From NCBI GenBank assembly GCA_024277195.1, contig JAJRVS010000001.1:1-64000 (forward strand): 64,000 bases of DNA, written 5' to 3'. The notes under the pieces are model-generated. The model saw only the letters and a list, made by a program, of their open reading frames with translations. It made no database searches and was not told the origin of the DNA. The stretch is from Verrucomicrobiota bacterium. GTDB taxonomy: Bacteria > Verrucomicrobiota > Verrucomicrobiia > Verrucomicrobiales > DEV007. A program made the translations under genes and the position numbers. Below, one piece after another: positions 37,005 through 44,341 of this stretch; position 1 is the first letter of the stretch; each line of letters starts with the position of its first letter.

Positions 37005-38786
37005 CTAAGCTGAACTTAGATTGAAAAGTTTGCGAAAATAACTGCCGTTCAAAATGGACTTGATGGTGGGGGGTTGCCGGTTTTGTGATCGGTAGTAGAG
37101 CAGCATGGCTCCGATGATAGCAAAGATAAAGTTGGTGGCCCAAGCGGCGATGAAGGGGGGCAGTTGTCCGTTTTGGCCAAAGGCTAGAAAAGTGCCGCGC
37201 AGAAGATACATGCTGGCAAAAATAAAGATCGACGCAGCCACTCCTCCGAGCACTCCACGGCGGGAGTAAACGATGCCCAATGGCGCTGAGACTAGAACCA
37301 TCACCAGACAGCTCAGTGGCTCGGCCCAGCAATACCACCAGTTAGTTCGATAGGGCGCCAGCTGTTTGCGGTCATAATCAGCGTTGGTTCTTAGATAGGT
37401 GGTAAGTCCCGGTATGCCCATATGTTCGGGATTGAGGGAAGCGCTGACTACTTTCCACGGGGTTTCGCGCCAGCCGGGGATTTCCATCGATTCCCACGAT
37501 TGGATTTTAGGGATGCCGTCAGGACCGTAGGTGTAGGTCTTGCCTCGGTAGAGTTTCCAGGTGCGGTTGCCAAAAAACCAGGTGGCGGAGTTACCTCGCC
37601 AACTGGTGAGCAGGTTTTGCTCCTTGTCGAACTGCCAGATGGCTACAGAGCCCATGGTTTTCCGGGTGAAATCGAGCGGTACGCGACCGACAAACCAAGT
37701 GCGGCGATCCACTGGGTTGACATACATCCAGCCTAGCTTGGACCAGCGGGCAGATTTTTTCTTTTTTCTTTTTTTGCTATTGCCCTGATTGTCTTCTTGA
37801 AAGCTGCCATCACGGACGGCTTGTAGCAAAGCTACTTTGCTGCCTTCGGATCTGGGTGCCCAGTCGTATTTGAATACCAGACAGATCAGCGAGGCGTAGA
37901 GGCCGATGATGAAAAGAGGGCGTAATATACGCATCATGCTGCGCCCGGCTCCCAGCATCGAGATCAATTCGTTGGAGGCGGACATACGGCTGAGGGCGTA
38001 GAGTAGCGATAGCAGCAGCGTGACCGGCAAGACAAAAAGAATGACCTGGGGCAGTTGGATCAAATAAAATTCCAGGATGGTGCCGAGACTGGCTTTGGCT
38101 GAGACAAAATCGGGGCCGTTGTTGGTGAGATCGGAAATCAGCCAGATGGCAATAAAGCCGATGAGGGTGAAGGTGAAGGGCAGGAGAAAGGTTCGCACCA
38201 CATATTGATCCATGATGCTGGAGCGGAAGTGCAAACGGGCCATTAGTGGAAAACTGAGAATAAGAGTGGCGATCAAGAACAGTTTGCCGAGATAAGCGAC
38301 CACCGAAGGGTCCTCGCCGATGCGGCTGACCAATACAGAGCGAAAATTGGTGGTGTAATCTGTTGGCAGCCACGCGACCAGCACTCCGATGGCGGCGATC
38401 CAGAGAACCAGTTGGGTGCTTCGACTGCGACGAATGGATGACACTTTTCTTTTACGCTGATTATAGAGAGAGATGGACAGCCCTAGGGCGACGATGAGCG
38501 CACCCAGGGTTTGGGCAAGAGCTATGCTGATGGGAGGGGTGTCGCTGGGGTGGACTTGTCCTACTTTCAGTTTTTGCTGGTGTTCTTCGCACAGATCGGA
38601 ATAAATATTCCAGGAGTCGATGCTGAATGAGATCATCGCCAGCAGGATCACACTAAGGCTGAGTTGCAACCACAGGGCACGAAAATTCCATGTTTGCGTG
38701 CGTTGAGCCAAGCTGGAAGAGAGCTTGGTCAAGCGGGCAATAATAGGATGTTTTAGAATTTTCTTGATCATTGCGTGGTTAACCAT
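37005..38786 (-). CDS. LptF/LptG-family permease with an extra N-terminal four-helix region
   Basis: About 593 residues from the ATG at 38786 (ATG at 38771 also possible). From roughly residue 205 it reads as a standard LptG/LptF permease (MDQYVVRTFLLPFTFTLIGF, SASNELISMLGAG, then the periplasmic jellyroll and three C-terminal helices), the inner-membrane part of the LPS export machine. E. coli LptG has about 360 residues; the surplus ~200 at the N-terminus hold four more predicted helices (residues about 30-55, 80-105, 115-135, 160-185), which I cannot match to a family. No lptF or lptB is adjacent. Confidence 0.83.
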   Translation of the reverse strand: MVNHAMIKKILKHPIIARLTKLSSSLAQRTQTWNFRALWLQLSLSVILLAMISFSIDSWNIYSDLCEEHQQKLKVGQVHPSDTPPISIALAQTLGALIVALGLSISLYNQRKRKVSSIRRSRSTQLVLWIAAIGVLVAWLPTDYTTNFRSVLVSRIGEDPSVVAYLGKLFLIATLILSFPLMARLHFRSSIMDQYVVRTFLLPFTFTLIGFIAIWLISDLTNNGPDFVSAKASLGTILEFYLIQLPQVILFVLPVTLLLSLLYALSRMSASNELISMLGAGRSMMRILRPLFIIGLYASLICLVFKYDWAPRSEGSKVALLQAVRDGSFQEDNQGNSKKRKKKKSARWSKLGWMYVNPVDRRTWFVGRVPLDFTRKTMGSVAIWQFDKEQNLLTSWRGNSATWFFGNRTWKLYRGKTYTYGPDGIPKIQSWESMEIPGWRETPWKVVSASLNPEHMGIPGLTTYLRTNADYDRKQLAPYRTNWWYCWAEPLSCLVMVLVSAPLGIVYSRRGVLGGVAASIFIFASMYLLRGTFLAFGQNGQLPPFIAAWATNFIFAIIGAMLLYYRSQNRQPPTIKSILNGSYFRKLFNLSSA

Positions 38787-38943
38787 CGCATTCAACGAGC
38801 GGTGTAGCCGTTGTGCGGCTTGCGAGCACTGAATGAGATGGAATGGTGCGCGAGCGGGGGCATCGGGTCAAGTGCTTGTTGGAAAAAGCGCGAGGTCAGG
38901 TAAGGTTCTGCATGGCTCTCTGGAATCTCCAGGGTCGAGGCTC

Positions 38944-39477
38944 TTAGTTGGCGGTCATGTCGAGCAGCTCTTCACGTTGTTTGGGCAGATGGCCAAAAGT
39001 GTTGGAGATGCTGGTAGCGGGGGTGCAGGTGGGGTGGATGACGCCGAGGTGGCGGGCGAGTTCTTTTTCAAAATGCAGCACGGCACGTCGTGTGGGTTGG
39101 TTTTGATCGAGGTATTCGAGCGCGCGTTCGAGAAGATCTGCGAGATCCGGGATGGGGGTAGCGGATTCAGCTACGCGTTCGATCAATTTTACGAAATAAG
39201 AGGCTGCGAGGGTTTGTAGATAAGATCCGCGGATGCCGAGGCGGGTGCGCAAGACGGAAATATCTTTCAGAATGTGGAGGTCGCTCTTGCGGCTACGGAC
39301 AATTTCGATTTCGCAGTGGAAAAAAAGATCCAACTTGCCTGCAAAGCGGTTTTTGGGTCGCCGGGCACCCTTGGCGACGGTTTTGATCAAGCCCTGAGTG
39401 TCCGAGCACCAGTGAATGATCAGGCTGGTCTCGGTCAGCGGGAAACGGCGGATGAGATTGGCGGTGGTTTTTTCCAA
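38944..39477 (-). CDS. recO: DNA repair protein RecO (short form)
   Basis: 177 residues from a TTG; no ATG or GTG lies in frame upstream. The N-terminal OB-fold is recognisable (LIRRFPLTETSLIIHWCSD, GLIKTVAKGARRPKNRF), followed by the helical domain. E. coli RecO has 242 residues; this version is shorter and lacks a CxxC zinc motif. RecO loads RecA with RecR at single-strand gaps. Divergent from prfB. Confidence 0.8.
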   Translation of the reverse strand: MEKTTANLIRRFPLTETSLIIHWCSDTQGLIKTVAKGARRPKNRFAGKLDLFFHCEIEIVRSRKSDLHILKDISVLRTRLGIRGSYLQTLAASYFVKLIERVAESATPIPDLADLLERALEYLDQNQPTRRAVLHFEKELARHLGVIHPTCTPATSISNTFGHLPKQREELLDMTAN

Positions 39478-39608
39478 TGGTTTGTTCGGTTTAACGTCAG
39501 CTTGACAGGGGCTGGCAGTGAATACGATTTGCAGAATTTGATTCCGTGCCGAACAGTAGGGACGAATCGGCAGAGTGGGAACAATAACCTTCGTTTGGCT
39601 TTAAAAAA

Positions 39609-40703
39609 ATGGATTGGCAGGAAATAGATATCGACAAGTTGAAGGAGCGTCTCGACGGCTTGAAAAAATTCATGGATCTCCCTAAGTTGGAGACCCAGCT
39701 GTCTGGCTTGGAAGAAAAAATGACTGCCCAGGATTTTTGGGATGATAAGGATACTGCGCAGAAAACGGTGGCGGATGTTTCGCGAATCAAAGCGAGACTG
39801 ACTCCGATGCGGGCCTTGGATAGCCGCATGGGGGATCTGGAGGTATTGCTCGAGATGGCCGCGGATGATGAGGATAGTGCTGGCGAGGCGGCTACAGAAT
39901 ATGAGGTGTTGATGAGGGAATTGGATGCTTTTGAGTTGCAGACTTTGCTCAGTGGGCGCCATGACTCGGAGAATGCCTTTGTGACGATTCACTCGGGTGC
40001 CGGTGGCACGGAAGCTTGTGATTGGGCTGAGATGTTATTGCGCATGTATCAGCGCTGGGGCGAGCGTCGGGGATTTGGCGTGGAGATCGTGGATTTCCAA
40101 GGAGGTGAAGAAGTGGGGGTGCGTTCGGTGACTTTGAAGGTGGCTGGGGAAAATGCCTATGGCTATTTGAATAATGAAAACGGGGTGCATCGATTGGTGA
40201 GAATTTCCCCTTTTGATTCGCAAGCGCGCAGGCACACCTCGTTTGCCAGTCTGGATGTGGTTCCTGAGTTGGACGACGACGATGAGATTGAGGTTGAGGA
40301 CAAGGATTTGAGAATTGTTACCGCACGCAGTGGAGGCAAGGGCGGGCAGAATGTGAACAAGGTTGAGACGGCCGTTCACCTGACCCACATCCCTACAGGC
40401 ATCATTGTTCGTTGCAGTGCCGAGCGCAGTCAGCACAAAAACCGGGTATTGGCGATGAAATTGCTCAAAGCCAAGTTGTTCAAACTCGAGGAGGACAAAA
40501 AACGTTCAGAAATGGAACGTCAGTATGGGGAGAAAGGTGAGATCGCCTGGGGCAGTCAGATCCGGTCGTATGTTTTCCAGCCTTATCAAATGGCCAAGGA
40601 TCACCGCACCGGGCATGAAATGGGGAATATCCAGGATGTGATGGATGGCAATATCGACGGCTTTATTGAAGCGATGTTAAGAGGGCAAAAGCCGGAGAAA
40701 TAA
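39609..40703 (+). CDS. prfB: Peptide chain release factor 2
   Basis: 364 residues. GGQ at 245-247 ([12 protein letters not shown]) is the peptidyl-tRNA hydrolysis loop, and the anticodon-like tripeptide SPF ([14 protein letters not shown]) marks RF2, which reads UGA and UAA. The reading frame is continuous from ATG; the CUU-UGA programmed frameshift found in many prfB genes is absent at the matching position (AAA TTC ATG GAT). Starts downstream of a divergent recO. Confidence 0.96.
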   Translation: MDWQEIDIDKLKERLDGLKKFMDLPKLETQLSGLEEKMTAQDFWDDKDTAQKTVADVSRIKARLTPMRALDSRMGDLEVLLEMAADDEDSAGEAATEYEVLMRELDAFELQTLLSGRHDSENAFVTIHSGAGGTEACDWAEMLLRMYQRWGERRGFGVEIVDFQGGEEVGVRSVTLKVAGENAYGYLNNENGVHRLVRISPFDSQARRHTSFASLDVVPELDDDDEIEVEDKDLRIVTARSGGKGGQNVNKVETAVHLTHIPTGIIVRCSAERSQHKNRVLAMKLLKAKLFKLEEDKKRSEMERQYGEKGEIAWGSQIRSYVFQPYQMAKDHRTGHEMGNIQDVMDGNIDGFIEAMLRGQKPEK

Positions 40704-40753
40704 GTGTAATTTCTGTTCGTTGTAGTTATCACTATAAGTTGAGGTTTTTCTAT

Positions 40754-41443
40754 ATGGGCGTTTACGAAGAAAAATATAAGCAGCTTTTCGATCTGGCACA
40801 GAGCCTTTGCAAAGACGAGTCTGACAGGATACATCGTATTGATGGTAAGGCTTCTCGATACATTTCAATATTAACGTTTTTTCTTGGCGTTTGCGTAATT
40901 TTTATTTGATTTGGCATTCCCGAAATTTGGCCATTGGATAATGTCTTGGACAAGAGCGTATTTGTCGTATTCAGCTTTGCCGTTTTCATATTACTTGTAG
41001 CTTGGTTCTTTTTGATTTTTGCTCTTCAGTTAGATGAGTTTGAATCAATTCAATTAGACATTCGAGCATTTGATGAAAATGACTTAGTGAATGTTCAATA
41101 CTCCTATACGCGCCATCTGGAGCACGCGATTGAGAACAATCGAGAAAAAGGAGGAAAGAAGGCTTGGAGGCTAGGGATTGGTTATAAGTTTATGGTGTTT
41201 GGGGTGCTTCTTTTGTTGATTTCTTCGGTTCTATTCCTTATCGTAACGTTACAAGGTATGTCAGAAGTAGAACAACAAACCCCACAAGTGCCAGCGTCCT
41301 CTGTTGAGAATGTCCAGATACCTAAGGTTGTGGATCTGAAGCCGAACGTAATTTTATCAGAAGGACATTCATTACACTTTTTTGCTAATGAACGTGAGGT
41401 GAAGCATCCAGAGCCTTCTGAAGCAAAGCCTGCGAGCGGTTGA
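40754..41443 (+). pseudogene. Small three-helix membrane protein, interrupted by an in-frame TGA
   Basis: ATG at 40754 has GAGG at 40741-40744. The frame gives 51 residues (MGVYEEKYKQLFDLAQS, then RIDGKASRYISIL and a first membrane helix), meets TGA at 40907-40909 and continues in the same frame to 41443. The rest has two more helices (VFVVFSFAVFILLVAWFF and FMVFGVLLLLISSVLFLIV) and a soluble tail. I do not recognise the family. The D-x-K-A-s-x helix start is seen in various small membrane proteins, including defence-linked ones, but evidence is weak. Base composition is more AT-rich than neighbours, which suggests acquisition. Confidence 0.6.
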
Positions 41444-41453
41444 TTTATTTTGC

Positions 41454-42713
41454 TTATTGGGGGTGCTCAAGTAAGCCATGATGCTGGTCGATGGGGCGTT
41501 GGTAGTCGCGCAGGTCGCCAGACAGGATTTCTTCGATGGTGACGGTGCGCCCGGCTTTGGCTGACTCGACAATGGCGTAAGCGCAGGCCAGATCGATGAG
41601 GCCCTCATGTCCTGAGGTTTCTGGTTGGCGTTTTTCGTGGATGGCTTGCAGCCAGTCGTATTGATTGAGAGCGAAGTCGTCATCCAAGCCGTGGGGAAAA
41701 TATTTTTCGGTCAGTTCGGCAGGGGCTCGTTTTTGATAGAGATCGGAGAGAGATTGCGCGCAGCTTTGTCCATCGAGGTGAATGTGGTCGCCGCTGATCC
41801 GGCCTTTGCTGCCGTAAAAAATCGGGCCATCGCCAACGACCGTATTGGTTCCGTGACCTGACCAACCGCCAAAGACGGTTCCGCTGGCTCCGGATTCGGT
41901 GGCAAAAGACGCGTAGAAAGTGTCGTCGGCGTCACAGTCGATGGGCTCGATGCGTTGGCCATCGCGCAGGATGTAGCGAGTGGGCTCGACCACCTCCGTG
42001 CGGGCGCTGACATCTTTGATGTCGCCTGAGATGTGGCGAATGAGGTTGAACATATGGGGGCCGAGATCGAGGGCGATGCCTCCGGCCTGGATCAGTTCAT
42101 GGCGCCATGGGGTTTCTGCGACGATGAGATCCGGTGCCCACCAAGTGCCGATATTGCCGAGCAAAGCCATTTGGAAATCGCCGGCGGGGCCGTCGGGAGA
42201 AAATGCCCAGTGAAGGTGGCGGGTGCTGGCACTGAAGCGCACATTCTCAAAAACACCAAAAGTCACTCCTGCCTGATCGGCTTGCTCGCACATCTGGCGG
42301 GCGGCTTGGATGGTGATGGCGAGCGGTTTCTGGCTCAATAGATGCTTGCCATGTTGGAAGCAGAGGCTGGCGATTTTGTGATGCAGGGAGTGGATGGTGA
42401 AGTCGTTGACCGCATCAATGTTCCCTTTGGAGATCATTTCTTCGTAGTCGGTGAAGACTTCGACTTCGACTCCGGCCTGGAAGTCGGATAAATATTCGTC
42501 GTCGATGGCGAGCGGGTCGCCGGGCATGTCGCTGACGGCTTTGCGTTGTGGCGGGCCTTCACCACGTTGGACATAACTTTGCGCGTCCTCTGCTTTGCGG
42601 GCGCAGAGGGCGGTGATTTCAAAGTTGTTGATACCGGCTTCGCGAAGAAGTCGATAACCCTGGAGATGGGCGGCCAAAATTCTGCCGCAGCCTACTATTC
42701 CGATACGAATCAT
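41454..42713 (-). CDS. Gfo/Idh/MocA family oxidoreductase
   Basis: 419 residues. The N-terminal Rossmann fold (IGIVGCGRILAAHLQGYR) binds NAD(P). The usual E-K-P catalytic-lysine motif appears as SQKPLAI, with the lysine kept. The C-terminal half is the family's alpha/beta dimerisation domain with a conserved GIALDLGPHMFNLIRH segment that carries the catalytic Asp/His. Members oxidise or dehydrate sugars and inositols, often in polysaccharide breakdown. Substrate unknown; no transporter or kinase nearby. Convergent with the interrupted membrane protein gene. Confidence 0.88.
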   Translation of the reverse strand: MIRIGIVGCGRILAAHLQGYRLLREAGINNFEITALCARKAEDAQSYVQRGEGPPQRKAVSDMPGDPLAIDDEYLSDFQAGVEVEVFTDYEEMISKGNIDAVNDFTIHSLHHKIASLCFQHGKHLLSQKPLAITIQAARQMCEQADQAGVTFGVFENVRFSASTRHLHWAFSPDGPAGDFQMALLGNIGTWWAPDLIVAETPWRHELIQAGGIALDLGPHMFNLIRHISGDIKDVSARTEVVEPTRYILRDGQRIEPIDCDADDTFYASFATESGASGTVFGGWSGHGTNTVVGDGPIFYGSKGRISGDHIHLDGQSCAQSLSDLYQKRAPAELTEKYFPHGLDDDFALNQYDWLQAIHEKRQPETSGHEGLIDLACAYAIVESAKAGRTVTIEEILSGDLRDYQRPIDQHHGLLEHPQ

Positions 42714-42863
42714 AGGGGTAAGCTAGACAGGAAAGCGGGGGCGCGGGCAAGTTTTTTTATAATAAAGAGCGGGAAAAACAGGCAGAGTGGGTGATTGTCT
42801 ACCGGAAGAGTTACGAATATTTCTTGTTGAGAGAATGGGAAGTAGGGGCAAGTTTTAAAAGCG

Positions 42864-43559
42864 ATGAAATATTATCTATTAGCTATGGTTTTGATTGCCC
42901 CTGTCCGGGCTGAGGACCTTTTGGAGCTTGAAAAACTGGATGATCTTTATAAGAAGGAGATTAAGCGAGTCACGGCCCCCGTTAATCAGAAGTATGAAAC
43001 GGCATTGGAGCGGTTGCAAAAATCATATGCAACTGCAAATTTGTTGGATGAGGCGCTGGCGGTTCGGACGGAGTTGAATACTTTTCTTGCAAAGAAAAAA
43101 TCTGCAAAGAAAGCGGATATTGAAACCACTAAAGAAGAGGATGGTAGCAATAACATTGAGGCGAAGAAGGCTTTGCGGCGTTGGAAGGGGGGCGGTCGAT
43201 TGATTGCAGTTGATGACGAATTTACGATTCAAATCAAGGCGAATTCAGGGAAATTAAAAATTGAAAATACATTTGAGGTCAAGGGGTATCCCGATGGGAT
43301 GGATTTGAAATTTAGTTATCGAACATCGGATTATGTAGGGGAAGGGTTGAAATTAAAGGGCTATTATACCAGATTGGGTTATCACCACAGAACGATAACT
43401 TTTAACGCAGACGGTAAATGGCATGAATACACATGGCCCTACCCTTCGGCTCAATATCTGAATGCAGCGCAGATCCGAATGGTGCTGGAGGTTCTTTCGG
43501 GCAAGGGTAGCGTCAATTTCAAAGGCTTCGAGCTTGTAAAGAGTATCAAAGGTGGCTGA
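42864..43559 (+). CDS. Exported coiled-coil/beta-sandwich protein, paralogue A
   Basis: 231 residues. A short signal peptide (YYLLAMVLIAPVRAE) leads to a helical segment (KRVTAPVNQKYETALERLQK) and, after a linker, a beta-sandwich-like domain (GKWHEYTWPYP) resembling carbohydrate-binding jelly rolls. It is a clear paralogue of the gene on the opposite strand just downstream, with many identical residues in the helical part (RVTxPV, ALERLQKSYA, LDEA). The two stop codons overlap tail to tail by 14 nt. The helical motif R-x-x-P-V-x-x-K-Y-x-x-A-L-x-x-L-x-x-x-x-x-x-x-x-x-L-x-x-A is frequent in PVC exported proteins. Function unknown. Confidence 0.65.
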   Translation: MKYYLLAMVLIAPVRAEDLLELEKLDDLYKKEIKRVTAPVNQKYETALERLQKSYATANLLDEALAVRTELNTFLAKKKSAKKADIETTKEEDGSNNIEAKKALRRWKGGGRLIAVDDEFTIQIKANSGKLKIENTFEVKGYPDGMDLKFSYRTSDYVGEGLKLKGYYTRLGYHHRTITFNADGKWHEYTWPYPSAQYLNAAQIRMVLEVLSGKGSVNFKGFELVKSIKGG

Positions 43560-44244
43560 TCGTCAGCCCCTTGAAATCGATTTCGCCTTTCCCTCCCAGC
43601 ACTTCGATTTGTAATCTAACATCGGCTGCGGTTCGGTAGTTGTCGGCATAATAATTCCAGACGTATTCATGCCATTTGCCATCGGTAATGAGTGCGACAG
43701 ATCTAAAAATATAGTCTCTGGAAGTGTAGTAGCTTTTTAGTTTTAATCCGGTGCCTGTATAATTATCGGATCGGTAATAAACGTGCAAACGAAACCCTTG
43801 AGGGTAATCTTTGACGTTAAAGATGTATTCTAATTTTTTTGAAAGGGTTAAGTCGGTTGAGATATGGAGTATTTCCTCGCCATCTTTGATTAACAGGTTG
43901 CCATCGCCTGTCCACTTTTTTAGAATTGGGCTTGGATCCTTTAGGCTAGGGGATTCCCCCAACTCAGTTGCTGGGGATGGAGATTTAAACAAGGCAATTT
44001 TTTTCCTAACAAGAATGGCCTCATCGAGCTTGTTTGCGGAAGCGTATGACTTTTGCAGTCTTTCAAGAGCTTTGAGATATTTTTCGTCAACAGGAGTGGT
44101 GACTCTTTCAATTTCCGAGCGATAGGCTTTTTTAAGCTTAGCTAATTTATCCAAGCTTTCATCGTTCGCTACACTGCCAGACAAAGTAATGATGCTGGTT
44201 ATGAGCAGGCTCAGGGTGGTGATGAGGAAGAATCGGTTTTTCAT
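43546..44244 (-). CDS. Exported coiled-coil/beta-sandwich protein, paralogue B
   Basis: 232 residues, starting with a signal peptide (FFLITTLSLLITSIITLSG). Same layout as paralogue A: helical RVTTPVDEKYLKALERLQK, a variable Ser/Pro linker, then the beta domain (GKWHEYVWNYYAD, RLQIEVLGGKGEIDFKGL). The beta domain of A has matching GKWHEY and VLEVLSGKGSVNFKGF segments, so whole genes were duplicated and inverted. Its 3' end overlaps A's by 14 nt. Base composition is somewhat AT-rich. Function unknown; a carbohydrate-binding role is a guess. Confidence 0.65.
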   Translation of the reverse strand: MKNRFFLITTLSLLITSIITLSGSVANDESLDKLAKLKKAYRSEIERVTTPVDEKYLKALERLQKSYASANKLDEAILVRKKIALFKSPSPATELGESPSLKDPSPILKKWTGDGNLLIKDGEEILHISTDLTLSKKLEYIFNVKDYPQGFRLHVYYRSDNYTGTGLKLKSYYTSRDYIFRSVALITDGKWHEYVWNYYADNYRTAADVRLQIEVLGGKGEIDFKGLTISHL

Positions 44245-44341
44245 GGCTTGGCTTGATAGATTCTAATGGCTGGGTAGAATTGTTAACAAGCTAGCGGATG
44301 ATGTGACTAATTTAAAAATTGTTTCACAAAGAAAAACTGTT

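Noticed and set aside
36949-37338. N-terminal extension of the acidic-tail protein
   Set aside because: It is out-of-frame sequence inside the LptG-like gene; the homologous-looking protein starts at the ATG at 36948.
40907-40909. Selenocysteine at the TGA in the small membrane protein
   Set aside because: The codon is at the end of a membrane helix with no redox motif; no SECIS-like hairpin is obvious directly downstream and no sel genes are in the window.
40754-44244. A defence island or toxin-antitoxin pair in the AT-rich patch
   Set aside because: No nuclease, nucleotide-cyclase, methyltransferase or antitoxin-like partner is present; the weak helix pattern alone is not enough.
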